From NCBI GenBank assembly GCA_027334565.1, contig DAHWUP010000001.1:177164-241163 (forward strand): a stretch of DNA of 64,000 bases, written 5' to 3'. This DNA is from Candidatus Levyibacteriota bacterium. Its GTDB lineage: Bacteria; Patescibacteria; Microgenomatia; Levybacterales; UBA12049. A model generated the notes under the pieces. That model had not been told where the DNA came from. It saw only the letters and a list, made by a program, of their open reading frames with translations, and made no database searches. Within the stretch, counting starts at the first letter, position 1. Each line of letters begins with the position of its first letter. Shown piece after piece: positions 25,760-34,962 of this stretch. The translations under genes were made by a program, and so were the position numbers.

Positions 25760-28700
25760 TGTTGTTATTACCTCCAACGGTCGGATCGGAAATTTCCACA
25801 CCCTGTTCTTCCGCCTGACCAACCGTTTCGTTAATCATCTCTTCCCCGCCCAATTCTTCCCGAAGTTCCTTGGCTTCCGCTTCGCTTTTCTCTTCTTTCT
25901 CCGCATTGGTTACTCCCTCATCAATTACATCCAAAGGCCTGGCGGAAACAGTTGCCCCGACCGGAACGACGTTCAATCCCAAAGCATTCAACTCTTTAAT
26001 CAATACTTTAAAGCTTTCCGGGACCTTAGGGGTAGGGATATCCGTCCCTTTTACAATTGCTTCGAATGCCTTGGCCCTGCCGACTACATCATCCGACTTG
26101 ATGGTCAGCATTTCCTGCAAGGTATATCTGGCGCGATGCGACTCCAGTGCCCAAACCTCCATTTCGCCCAATCTCTGTCCACCCATCTGAGCTTTTCCGC
26201 CTAAAGGCTGCTGTGTAACCAAAGAATACGGACCGGTCGAGCGTGCGTGGGTTTTATCTTCAACCATGTGAATCAATTTCATCATGTATTCTATTCCGAC
26301 CACCGCAGGACTATCGTATGGTTCACCGGTCCTTCCGTCATAAAGAGTGGTTTTACCGCTAACCGGAAGTCCTGCTTTTTTAAGCTCGGTGACAATCTTC
26401 TCCTCATCAACCTCTTCAAAAACCGGTACAGCGATCTTTTCTTCCAGAGTTCTTGCCGCCCAACCAAGATGTGCTTCCAAAAGCTGTCCCAAATTCATCC
26501 TGGCCAGTACCGATATCGGAGAAATAACGATATCGACCGGGGTTCCGTCCGCCAGATGCGGCATATCCACCTCCGGCAGGATTCTTGAAATTACCCCTTT
26601 GTTCCCGTGTCTTCCGGCAAGCTTGTCTCCGATGACAACGTGTCTAAGTTGCGCGACCTCGACAATGATTTTTCTGATCGTCCCCGGTTCCAGTTCGTCG
26701 CCTTTTTTCCTATCCAGGATCTGTACGTTGATAACGGTTCCGCGTTCACCGTGCGGCATTCTTAAAGATGTATCCCTGACTTCCCGAGCCTGTTCCCCGA
26801 AAATAGCCCGCAAAAGCCTTTCCTCCGCCGAAAGTTCGGTTTCCCCTTTGGGTGCAATCTTACCGACCAGAATATCACCGGGACTCACTTCGGAACCCAC
26901 CACGACAATTCCTTCCTCATCCAGGTTTGCCAAGTCTTCTTCGGAAACGTTGGGAATATCTCTGGTAGTTTCCTCCGGCCCCAATTTTGTTTCAACTACC
27001 GAAGCCTCGTGTTTCTCGATATGAATTGACGATAGGACGTCGTCTTTAACCAAACGTTCGGAAATTACAATGCCGTCTTCATATCCCAACCCGTCAAATG
27101 CCGTATAGGCAATCAATAAATTCTGACCCAAGGCAAGTTCCCCTCCCTGTGAGGCCGGTCCGTCGATCAAAAGATCGCCTTGTTTGACCTTATCACCGGT
27201 TTTCACTACCGCTCTTTGCGTATATGAGGTAGCCGATGACGTCCTTTTAAAAGAATCGATGTAATAAGTTACTTCTTCTTTTGGTGATTTACCTTTTAAG
27301 ACGACCTTATTTGCGTCGGCGTATTCGATTTCCCCGTCAAACGGAGCATAAATTACTCTTGCCATCATCTGTGAAATAGAATTTTCCATACCGGTCCCGA
27401 CCATCGGACTCTCGGGCCTTATGAGCGGCACGGCCTGACACTGCATGTGGGTTCCCATCAAAGCTCGGTTCGCTTCATCATGGGAAACAAACGGAATTAG
27501 CGATGCAGCCGACCCGACAACCTGTCTTGGCACGACATCGACATATTCGATATTTTCTCTATCCGTTTCAATAAATTCACCCTTATATCTTGCAGCTACC
27601 CTGTCTCTTGATATTTTATTTCCGTCCAAAACTCCGGCATGGGTAATATAATGCTTTTGTTCGTCGTCGGCCGACAGATAAACGATCTCATCGGTTGCCT
27701 TGGAAATTGTCGCATCACCGTGCTTTTCCTGAATCACTTTCCTGTAAGGGGCTTCCAAAAATCCGAATTCGTTGACTCTTGCGTACAAAGACATATATGT
27801 CACCAGTCCGATATTCGGTCCTTCGGGGCTTCGGATAGGGCAAATCCTCGAATACTGGGAACTGTTGATGTCGCGGATGGAAAAAGCTGCCCTTTCCCTG
27901 GAAATTCCACCGGTTCCCATTACTGTCAACCTGTTTAAATTATCAACCTCCGACAAGGGATTGGTCTGGTCCAAAATGGTCGATAACTGTGATGTTCTGA
28001 AAAATTCGTTGATGGACGCCATGATCGGTCTGGCGTTTATCAGTCCTCCGATGGAAATCGGAACATCCGGCTGTATCAAACTCATTCGTTCCTTGACACT
28101 TCTTTCCAAACGTAAAGCTCCGATCCGAAACGCGGTTGCCGAAACCAGTTCGCCTACACAACGTACCCTTCGGTTTGCCAGAGAATCTATATCATCAATT
28201 TCCTCCTCTCGTTTGGCAAGCCTGATCAAATAGCTTATCGTTCCGATGATATCTTCAACAGTGAGGATCTTGGTATCGGAATTTGGTGCGTTGAAGCCTT
28301 CGATTCCCGTAAGTTTTTTATTCATCTTGTAGCGTCCGACAAGACCCAGATCGTACCTACGGTTATTGAAAAATGTTCCCAGGAAATTTTCCCTGACCTT
28401 ATCAATAACTACCGGCTCGCCGGGATGCATTTTTCTGAAAATTTCAACCAGCGCCGCATTGGAGTCGGTCGTCTCGTCTTTTAGCAATGTATTTTCGATA
28501 TATTTGGTGGTCCCGTCCGTTTCGGCTTGAACGAACTTATCTTTAATATCCTGATTCGATGACAAACCGAGCGCTCTGAGGAAGGTTGTGGCAAGAAACT
28601 TTCGGCGTCTGTCAATTTTAACCATAATGGTTTCATGACGGGTGGTCGTAAATTCCAACCAACTGCCGTGGACCGGTCTTATCTCCGCATTATAAAGAGT

Positions 28701-29171
28701 TTTTCCGGTAACATTATCAACCGTTGCGGTAAAGAATGCTCCGGGACTTCTAACCAGTTGGTTTACGACCGCTCTTTCAATTCCGTTGATAACAAAAGTT
28801 CCCCTATCCGTCATCTGGGGAATGTCGCCCAAAAACACCTCCTGATCGTATTTTGCCCCGGTCTTTTTGTTGGTAAGAACAGCATTGACATATAAAGGGG
28901 CATCGAAAGTGATACCTTTGGAAAGAGCGATTTCCGGTGTGTTAGTTGCTTTTCCAAGACGATAATCCTTAAGCTCCAACGTCCAATTTTTTTCGGTAAA
29001 ATCATCAATTGGAGAAATTTCCTCCAAAACTTCTTTAATACCCTTTTCCAAGAACCACTGATAAGACTGTTTTTGTACAGCAAGAAGGTCTAATTTCGGC
29101 AAGAGAGAAAATTCTTTTCCCCAGTTGATTCTAATGCCATCCTTATTATCGTTGTCGTTTTGCTTAGCCAT
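25746..29171 (-). CDS. rpoB: RNA polymerase subunit beta
   Basis: 1141 aa from MAKQNDNDNKDGIRINWGKE; ten upstream in-frame codons are in the leader and show no family similarity. Diagnostic segments include FRTSQLSTILDQTNPLSEV, the rifampicin region with DINSSQYSRICPIRSPEGPN, and the C-terminal GKAQMGGQRLGEMEVWALES. At the rif site some residues differ from E. coli (for example ILDQTNPLSEV, LMGTHMQCQAVPL), but the pocket is recognisable. The C-terminus is an acidic tail ending in Asn/Gln repeats. It is first in the rpoB-rpoC-rpsL-rpsG-(fusA) unit. Confidence 0.98.
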   Translation of the reverse strand: MAKQNDNDNKDGIRINWGKEFSLLPKLDLLAVQKQSYQWFLEKGIKEVLEEISPIDDFTEKNWTLELKDYRLGKATNTPEIALSKGITFDAPLYVNAVLTNKKTGAKYDQEVFLGDIPQMTDRGTFVINGIERAVVNQLVRSPGAFFTATVDNVTGKTLYNAEIRPVHGSWLEFTTTRHETIMVKIDRRRKFLATTFLRALGLSSNQDIKDKFVQAETDGTTKYIENTLLKDETTDSNAALVEIFRKMHPGEPVVIDKVRENFLGTFFNNRRYDLGLVGRYKMNKKLTGIEGFNAPNSDTKILTVEDIIGTISYLIRLAKREEEIDDIDSLANRRVRCVGELVSATAFRIGALRLERSVKERMSLIQPDVPISIGGLINARPIMASINEFFRTSQLSTILDQTNPLSEVDNLNRLTVMGTGGISRERAAFSIRDINSSQYSRICPIRSPEGPNIGLVTYMSLYARVNEFGFLEAPYRKVIQEKHGDATISKATDEIVYLSADDEQKHYITHAGVLDGNKISRDRVAARYKGEFIETDRENIEYVDVVPRQVVGSAASLIPFVSHDEANRALMGTHMQCQAVPLIRPESPMVGTGMENSISQMMARVIYAPFDGEIEYADANKVVLKGKSPKEEVTYYIDSFKRTSSATSYTQRAVVKTGDKVKQGDLLIDGPASQGGELALGQNLLIAYTAFDGLGYEDGIVISERLVKDDVLSSIHIEKHEASVVETKLGPEETTRDIPNVSEEDLANLDEEGIVVVGSEVSPGDILVGKIAPKGETELSAEERLLRAIFGEQAREVRDTSLRMPHGERGTVINVQILDRKKGDELEPGTIRKIIVEVAQLRHVVIGDKLAGRHGNKGVISRILPEVDMPHLADGTPVDIVISPISVLARMNLGQLLEAHLGWAARTLEEKIAVPVFEEVDEEKIVTELKKAGLPVSGKTTLYDGRTGEPYDSPAVVGIEYMMKLIHMVEDKTHARSTGPYSLVTQQPLGGKAQMGGQRLGEMEVWALESHRARYTLQEMLTIKSDDVVGRAKAFEAIVKGTDIPTPKVPESFKVLIKELNALGLNVVPVGATVSARPLDVIDEGVTNAEKEEKSEAEAKELREELGGEEMINETVGQAEEQGVEISDPTVGGNNNNEQQ

Positions 29172-29199
29172 TACTAATATAGGATTTAAAAATAACGCC

Positions 29200-29230
29200 A
29201 AAAAAATGGGAAAGGTCTCTCACCTTTTCC
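29200..29230 (-). terminator. Terminator-like hairpin in the rpoB leader (candidate attenuator)
   Basis: The minus strand folds as GGAAAAGGT-GAGAG-ACCTTTCC: an 8-bp stem with one bulged A and a 5-nt loop, then CA and seven T's. It lies between the rpoB promoter (29255-29284) and the rpoB ATG (29171), so it must be read through or regulated to express rpoBC. The fold is seen; attenuation is inferred. Confidence 0.6.
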
Positions 29231-29254
29231 ATTTGCTCTTAATGAGTGATTGTT

Positions 29255-29284
29255 TTTATACCATATCATCCGAAGCTATGTCAA
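29255..29284 (-). promoter_or_regulatory. Promoter of rpoB-rpoC-rpsL-rpsG
   Basis: Minus strand: -35 TTGACA (29279-29284), 18-nt spacer, extended -10 TGGTATAAA with TATAAA at 29255-29260. Among the best matches in the window. It gives a leader of about 75-80 nt. Confidence 0.8.
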
Positions 29285-29314
29285 GCACCAGTTTTTTAAA
29301 CAAATATTCATAAA

Positions 29315-29339
29315 AACCGAATCTTCGGATGTCTCGGTT
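29315..29339. repeat. Inverted repeat in the rpoB/alaS divergent region
   Basis: AACCGA (29315-29320) and TCGGTT (29334-29339) form 6-bp arms around a 13-nt spacer that itself holds a CCGAA/TTCGG inner repeat. It lies between two divergent promoters and could be an operator or an incidental hairpin. Confidence 0.3.
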
Positions 29340-29390
29340 GCCAAAAATTTATTGAATTAAAAACGGAATTAACACCATTCCCTTGTCCTC

Positions 29391-29400
29391 ATGCTATAAT
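29391..29400 (+). promoter_or_regulatory. Extended -10 promoter of alaS
   Basis: TGCTATAAT (TATAAT at 29395-29400) lies about 34 nt before the alaS ATG; no clear -35. AGGA lies 7 nt before the ATG, so this unit, unlike many here, has a leader with a Shine-Dalgarno. Confidence 0.6.
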
Positions 29401-29434
29401 TTAGCTAATCCTTCAAGATGTTTTAGGATAAAAT

Positions 29435-31228
29435 ATGACGGCAAAACAAATCATTGATACTTACATCAGTTTTTTCCAAAAGCGGGGGCATAGGCAAATC
29501 GGCAATTCGCCGCTTGTCCCTGAAAATGATCCAACCACTCTGTTTACCTCTTCCGGCATGCAGCCATTGATACCTTATCTTTTGGGCGAACCGCACCCGG
29601 CCGGGTCCAGGTTGGTGAACGCACAAAATTGTTTCAGGGCGGTGGACATTGAAGAAGTGGGAGACAACCGGCATTCGACATTTTTTCGGATGCTAGGCAA
29701 CTGGAGTTTGGGAGACTATTTCAAAAGCCAAGAAATTCCCTGGCTTTTCGAACTGTTAACGGAAGGGTTCGGACTGCCTAAGGAAAAACTTTATGTCACG
29801 GTATTCAACGGATTCAAAAATATCGAAAGGGACAACGATTCTTACGGGATCTGGTCGGAACTCGTTTCCAAAGACAGAATTTTCTTCGCCGGGGTCGATA
29901 AAAATTGGTGGTCGAGATCGGGCATACCGGAAAATATGCCTGTCGGTGAAATCGGAGGACCGGACACGGAAGTTTATTACAGATTCGATGATGTTGAACA
30001 TAAACCGCAATGCAAAGATAACCCGGTTGAATGCGAATGCGGAAAATTTTTGGAAATTGCCAACTCCGTTTTCATACAATATCAAAAAACGGAACAGGGA
30101 TTTATAGAACTGCCGCAGAAAAATGTAGATTTCGGTGGAGGCGTAGAAAGACTTCTGGCTGCTATTGAAGACAGGTCGGATATTTTCCAAACCTCTCTTT
30201 TTACTCCTATTATTAATAGTATAGAACAGGAAAGCGGTAAAGCTTACCTCAAAAATAAAAAAGAAATGCGTATCATTGCCGACCATTTGACCGCTGCTGT
30301 TTTTATAACCAATTCGGGTATCAAACCCTCCAACAAGGATCAGGGTTATATATTAAGAAGATTATTGAGGCGCTCCTTTGACAATTTTTATCTGTTAAAA
30401 GGGGAAAATATCCGGGCTGTGGTTGAAAAAATCGTTGACCAATATATACCGACCGATGAGTATCTCAAAGTAAATTTCGAAGAAATTGAATTAACTATTT
30501 TAGAAGAGGAACAGAATTACGGCCGCACGCTACAGAAAGCAAAAAGTTTTATCGAGAATAAATACGAAGAGCGGTTAATCGACGGAGTTAAAAAAATTTC
30601 AGCCCAAGACGCGTTTATTCTTTATTCGACTCATGGATTGTCTCCCACACAAATTCGAAGCTTAGGATATGTTTTCGACGAACAGGAATTTGCCGATAAA
30701 ATGGAAGATCACCAAAAACTGTCCCGTACCGGGGCACAACAAAAATTTAGAGGAGGTCTTGCCGATCACTCGGACTTAACCATAATGGGACATACCGCAA
30801 CCCATCTTCTTCATCAAGCTTTAAGGAGTAAATTTGGTGAGCAGTTGCATCAAACCGGATCGAACATAACAAGTGAACGAATAAGATTTGATTTCAATTT
30901 TGACAGAATGTTAACGCCTGAAGAAATAAAGCAAATTGAAAATACGGTAAACGATAAAATCGGAGAAGACCTTCCGGTACATTTTGAAATAATGCCCTTG
31001 ACAAAAGCCAAACAAATAGGAGCGATCGGCTTATTCGATGAAAAATACCAACAAGACGTTAAAGTATATTTTATCGGGCACCCCGGAGAAAAATTTTATT
31101 CGGTCGAGTTCTGCGGCGGACCTCATGTTAATTTTACAGGGCAGCTTAAAAAGTTTAAAATAATAAAGGTGGAGAATATCGGCAAAGGACAGAAAAGAAT
31201 TTACGCGAAAGTTAACGATCAGATATGA
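29435..31228 (+). CDS. alaS: Alanyl-tRNA synthetase, short form
   Basis: 597 aa; bacterial AlaRS is usually about 850-880 aa. The catalytic domain (FTSSGMQPLIPYLLGEPHP, NCFRAVDIEEVGDNRH, NVDFGGGVERL) and the editing domain (HTATHLLHQAL around residue 450 and CGGPHVNFTG near 565) are present. The C-terminal DHHA1/C-Ala oligomerisation domain is missing; the gene ends cleanly with ATGA overlap to the next gene, so this is a natural short form rather than a frameshift. The editing-site CGGPH replaces the common CGGTH. Confidence 0.95.
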   Translation: MTAKQIIDTYISFFQKRGHRQIGNSPLVPENDPTTLFTSSGMQPLIPYLLGEPHPAGSRLVNAQNCFRAVDIEEVGDNRHSTFFRMLGNWSLGDYFKSQEIPWLFELLTEGFGLPKEKLYVTVFNGFKNIERDNDSYGIWSELVSKDRIFFAGVDKNWWSRSGIPENMPVGEIGGPDTEVYYRFDDVEHKPQCKDNPVECECGKFLEIANSVFIQYQKTEQGFIELPQKNVDFGGGVERLLAAIEDRSDIFQTSLFTPIINSIEQESGKAYLKNKKEMRIIADHLTAAVFITNSGIKPSNKDQGYILRRLLRRSFDNFYLLKGENIRAVVEKIVDQYIPTDEYLKVNFEEIELTILEEEQNYGRTLQKAKSFIENKYEERLIDGVKKISAQDAFILYSTHGLSPTQIRSLGYVFDEQEFADKMEDHQKLSRTGAQQKFRGGLADHSDLTIMGHTATHLLHQALRSKFGEQLHQTGSNITSERIRFDFNFDRMLTPEEIKQIENTVNDKIGEDLPVHFEIMPLTKAKQIGAIGLFDEKYQQDVKVYFIGHPGEKFYSVEFCGGPHVNFTGQLKKFKIIKVENIGKGQKRIYAKVNDQI

Positions 31229-33537
31229 AAATACCTTTGGGATTTTTAGAAAAAAAAGAAAAAGTTGAATATTATCTGGCGCTTGTCCTTCAAAACGAAA
31301 AAGTAAATTCGGTTATTTTCGAAAAACAAGGACAAGCTTTAAAATATATCTCGAGCGACGAGGAATATTTTAAAAATACTATTGAAGATGCCACGGAAAT
31401 TGAATTTTTGGATATTCTGGATAAGGTCATCACTACCGCCGAAACCGCGCTTCCCGAAAGCATCGAAACACACAAAACATTGTTCGGGCTAAAAGATAAC
31501 TGGATAGAAAACGATAAGATCAAAAAGGAATATTTGGAAAAGTTGAAAAAAGCCGGCGACGAACTGGCTCTTGAACCGATCGGTTTTTTGGCTTTTTCCG
31601 AAAGCCTGATAAACCTTATTCAAAAAGAGGAAGGAGCTCCGTTAACCTCGGTCCTGGTCAACGTGGGCAAGAAACATATCACTGTCTATTGGATCAAGGG
31701 AGGAAAAATCCTTGAAACGAAAACATCTGAAATCCATGATTCTCCTTCATTTACAACCGATGCTTTAATGAAGCATTTCCAAAGCGGGGGAAGTTTACCG
31801 TCCAAGATAATCATCTTTAATTCCGACGAGGAGGAACTAACACAAGAATTTATCGGTCACCAGTGGAGCAAAAGCTTATCATTTTTACATATTCCGCAAG
31901 TCGAAAGCTTACCACAAGACGCCGCTGCCAAAGCGATGTTATTGGGTGCCGCTACCCAAATGGGCACTCAACTTGTCTATGATTACTCAAAAAACCTTGA
32001 AACCGAAGTCGAAGAAGAGATGACCCACGATGAAGAACAAAAGAGTGAAGAGACTCAAAAAGGAATGCCCGAAGAGAGGAAGACAGAGGAAACCGAAGGG
32101 TTTGAAGAACCGGCCATAACAAAACCCGTTGGAGAAGTGACCGAGGCGACGGCCGAATTCTTCGGTTTCGTTGAGGGCAAAGATGTCACCGAGACCGCCC
32201 CATCAAAAATTTCGCTTGACAAAGACGTGCCTAGTCAAATAACCGAAGAGAGTATCGAGGAGATTCCCGACGAAATAAAAACGGAGGAAGAAAAAAAAAT
32301 CCCCCTTCCGATAAACATAGGTTTCGTGTCCGAAAAAATAAAAACCGTACTACCTAAGGCTTTTAATCTGGTCGATAAGATCAAAATCAATAGACAATTT
32401 TTGTCATCTCTTAAATCCGGGAATAAATTATTATTGATTATTCCCTTAATACTTGTTTTATTAGTCTTTTGGATCTTATATGTCTACCTTTTCCAAACCA
32501 GCGTCCAAATCAACGTCTACGTAAATCCCAAACAGGAACAAAAAACTACTCCGGTAACTTTTTCTAATGCAACAGATATTACCAACAAGACCATAGCTTT
32601 TGAGACCGTTTCGGTGACGGAAACAGGATCGGTATCGACCAACACGACCGGTAAAAAAAATGTTGGTCAGGCGGCGAAAGGAACTGTAACGATTTTTAAC
32701 AACAGCAATTCGGTCATGGATTTTCCCCAAGGCACTACGATTACCTCATCAAACAATCTGAATTACACCACCGACAAAGAAGTCACCGTTGCATCGGCGT
32801 CGGGTGACGTTTTTTCCGGCACAACGCCCGGTACCGCCGGTGTTACGGTAACCGCGGCGGATATCGGACAGGACTACAATCTTCCATCCGGAACGAAATT
32901 CTCTATCGGTACAAATCCTGATGTTGCGGCTAAAAATGACAGCGCCTTTTCCGGAGGAAGTTCAAAATCGGTAGTTGTGGTATCTTCCGATGACTTGAAC
33001 AAGCTTCTTACCGACCTTCCGAAAAGCCTGGAACAAAAAGCCAAACAAGATCTTCAGGCAAAATCGACCCCGGATAGAACGGTGATCGGTCAATTCATTT
33101 CGGAAACAGTTTCAAATAAAGATTTTAGTAACAAAGAAGGCGACCAGGTTTCAACAGTCGGTTTAAACGGTACCGTGACTTTCGATGCGATCTCCTATTT
33201 AAATAGCGACATGGATAATCTGGCCAATTCGTTATTCGCCTCTGATGAGAGGATAATGTCAAATGATTTAACCGTTAACGCTGCCAACATAAAACAGCAA
33301 GCCAATCAAGACATAACTGCAGAAATTACTATTAACGCCGGGCTGATGCCAAAAATCGATATTGATAGCTTGAGAAAACAAATCGCGGGTTTTTCAAAAA
33401 CAAAAGCCACTAATACTCTTGATAACCTTGTGCAGGCACAGCGGGTACAATTCAACTTCAACCCCGGCATTCCCCTTTTGCCGCAAAATCTTCCGGAAGA
33501 CTATCGAAAGATATTCATTAACATTACGACAAAGTAA
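31225..33537 (+). CDS. Baseplate-J-like domain membrane protein
   Basis: 770 aa, one transmembrane helix at about residues 400-422. The first 260 or so residues contain SVLVNVGKKHITVYWIKGGK, suggestive of an actin-like (PilM/FtsA-type) fold. An acidic Glu/Lys/Thr linker follows (about 265-385). The part after the helix is extracytoplasmic and carries repeats such as GTVTIFNNSNSVMDFPQGTT and VTAADIGQDYNLPSGTKFSI, as in CPR proteins annotated baseplate J/gp47-like. It overlaps alaS by 4 nt. Function unknown; an envelope or pilus-associated role is possible. Confidence 0.75.
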   Translation: MKIPLGFLEKKEKVEYYLALVLQNEKVNSVIFEKQGQALKYISSDEEYFKNTIEDATEIEFLDILDKVITTAETALPESIETHKTLFGLKDNWIENDKIKKEYLEKLKKAGDELALEPIGFLAFSESLINLIQKEEGAPLTSVLVNVGKKHITVYWIKGGKILETKTSEIHDSPSFTTDALMKHFQSGGSLPSKIIIFNSDEEELTQEFIGHQWSKSLSFLHIPQVESLPQDAAAKAMLLGAATQMGTQLVYDYSKNLETEVEEEMTHDEEQKSEETQKGMPEERKTEETEGFEEPAITKPVGEVTEATAEFFGFVEGKDVTETAPSKISLDKDVPSQITEESIEEIPDEIKTEEEKKIPLPINIGFVSEKIKTVLPKAFNLVDKIKINRQFLSSLKSGNKLLLIIPLILVLLVFWILYVYLFQTSVQINVYVNPKQEQKTTPVTFSNATDITNKTIAFETVSVTETGSVSTNTTGKKNVGQAAKGTVTIFNNSNSVMDFPQGTTITSSNNLNYTTDKEVTVASASGDVFSGTTPGTAGVTVTAADIGQDYNLPSGTKFSIGTNPDVAAKNDSAFSGGSSKSVVVVSSDDLNKLLTDLPKSLEQKAKQDLQAKSTPDRTVIGQFISETVSNKDFSNKEGDQVSTVGLNGTVTFDAISYLNSDMDNLANSLFASDERIMSNDLTVNAANIKQQANQDITAEITINAGLMPKIDIDSLRKQIAGFSKTKATNTLDNLVQAQRVQFNFNPGIPLLPQNLPEDYRKIFINITTK

Positions 33538-33540
33538 ATT

Positions 33541-33684
33541 ATGGAAAGACCCTGGTGGCAAAGAGCATTATACGAAATTTGGCCGAAAATATACCGTGTG
33601 ATCAATGGTTCGCTTTATTTTCTATTGATGACGACAAGGAACCTGGTTATAACCGCCATTGAGCAAATCAAGAATACTTTCTAG
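33541..33684 (+). CDS. Small 47-aa protein
   Basis: An ORF opening MERPWWQRALYEIWPKIYRV, filling exactly the gap between the baseplate-J-like gene (stop 3 nt upstream) and the phosphorylase (start 3 nt downstream). It is Trp/Tyr-rich at the N-terminus, with a hydrophobic middle (LYFLLM, LVITAI) and basic residues, so it may be membrane-associated. No strong Shine-Dalgarno. The tight fit and absence of any other content support a real gene; function unknown. Confidence 0.55.
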   Translation: MERPWWQRALYEIWPKIYRVINGSLYFLLMTTRNLVITAIEQIKNTF

Positions 33685-33687
33685 ATT

Positions 33688-34962
33688 ATGGACGACGAAA
33701 AGCAAATTGCCCTAAACGCGATTCGCAAAAAACTCGTAGGCAAGGAGTTGAATTATAAAGATATTTATGCCGTGATGGACCAGATCGCCCACAAAAAATT
33801 AGGCGAAATCCTAACTACTTATTTTGCCGCTTCCGGATACTCCAAGGGTTTTAGTAACGAGGAACTCTTTTATCTTACAAAAGCAATGGTTGAAACCGGA
33901 GAAAAATTACACTTTCAGGGAATAATCGCGGACAAACACTCCATCGGCGGTGTTCCCGGAACCAGAACCACCCCGATCGTAGTTGCAATCGTTGCGGCGG
34001 CCGGTTTTAAGATTCCGAAAAGCAGTTCCCGAGCGATTACTACACCGGACGGAACCGCCGATGATATGGAAGTACTCGCACCGGTCGAGATGAGCAAAGA
34101 AAAGATTTACAAAATAGTCGAAAAAACAAACGGTTGTATCGTTTGGGGTGGGAGTTTTAACATTGCACCCGCCGACGACATTATCATCCAGGTAGAAAAA
34201 CCCCTTCTGTTTGAAAGCTATGACAAGGTGATCGTTTCGATTATGTCCAAAAAAATAGCCTTCGGTTCCAATCACGTTGTCATCGATATTCCTTGGGGCA
34301 AAGACGTTAAAGTGCACAACCTGGATGACGCACGGCTGTTGGCGGAAAAATTCATTTATCTTGCCAAGAATTTCGACATCAAACTAAAACCACTGATCCA
34401 CCGCACCGAAGAACCCGCCGGAAGGGGTGTCGGACCAGTACTGGAAATCCGGGAAGCCTTAAGGGTATTGCAACAAAAAGCGAACCGCCCCCTCGATCTT
34501 GAAATCCGGGCGATTAATCTTGCAGGTAACCTATTGGGGATTTGTCTGGACGATTCTCCGAAGATACTTAAGGATCAGATCGAAAAAGATTTCGGTAACG
34601 CATTCGGTTGGGCCACTCATATCTTAAAAACCGGCTCGGCATTTAAAAAACTCCAGGAAATAATCGAAGCACAGGGCGGGAATCCGAAGATTGACAGTGA
34701 AAAATTAAAAGTCGGTAAACATATTTTTGAGGACAAAGCGAATTTCAATGGAACCGTGAAGGGATTGAACAGCAAAAATATAACCATCATCGCAAAAATT
34801 CTGGGCGCGCCTTCCCAGAAAGGTTCAGGAATTTATTTTTACAAAAAAATAGGTGACCACGTCAGGGAAGGTGATGTACTCTATACACTTTTTTCCGAAA
34901 ATGTGTATAATCTTAAAGAAGGAAAACAATCACTGGTAAATTTTCCTATCGTTAGATTCTAA
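33688..34962 (+). CDS. AMP phosphorylase-like nucleoside phosphorylase
   Basis: 424 aa of the thymidine/AMP phosphorylase family. The phosphate/glycine motif reads DKHSIGGVPGTRTTP (about residues 87-101), followed by IPKSSSRAITTPDGTADDME. These match archaeal AMP phosphorylases (KHSIGGVPGNKTT) rather than thymidine phosphorylase (KHSTGGVGD). The N-terminal domain of about 80 aa found in archaeal AMP phosphorylases (about 500 aa) is absent. It would release a base from AMP/CMP/UMP to give ribose-1,5-bisphosphate, feeding form II/III RuBisCO routes known in CPR; neither the isomerase nor RuBisCO is in this window. Confidence 0.8.
   Translation: MDDEKQIALNAIRKKLVGKELNYKDIYAVMDQIAHKKLGEILTTYFAASGYSKGFSNEELFYLTKAMVETGEKLHFQGIIADKHSIGGVPGTRTTPIVVAIVAAAGFKIPKSSSRAITTPDGTADDMEVLAPVEMSKEKIYKIVEKTNGCIVWGGSFNIAPADDIIIQVEKPLLFESYDKVIVSIMSKKIAFGSNHVVIDIPWGKDVKVHNLDDARLLAEKFIYLAKNFDIKLKPLIHRTEEPAGRGVGPVLEIREALRVLQQKANRPLDLEIRAINLAGNLLGICLDDSPKILKDQIEKDFGNAFGWATHILKTGSAFKKLQEIIEAQGGNPKIDSEKLKVGKHIFEDKANFNGTVKGLNSKNITIIAKILGAPSQKGSGIYFYKKIGDHVREGDVLYTLFSENVYNLKEGKQSLVNFPIVRF

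Noticed and set aside
29315..29400. T-box riboswitch before alaS
   Set aside because: The leader from the extended -10 to the ATG is only about 30 nt, too short for a T-box, and no T-box core sequence is present.
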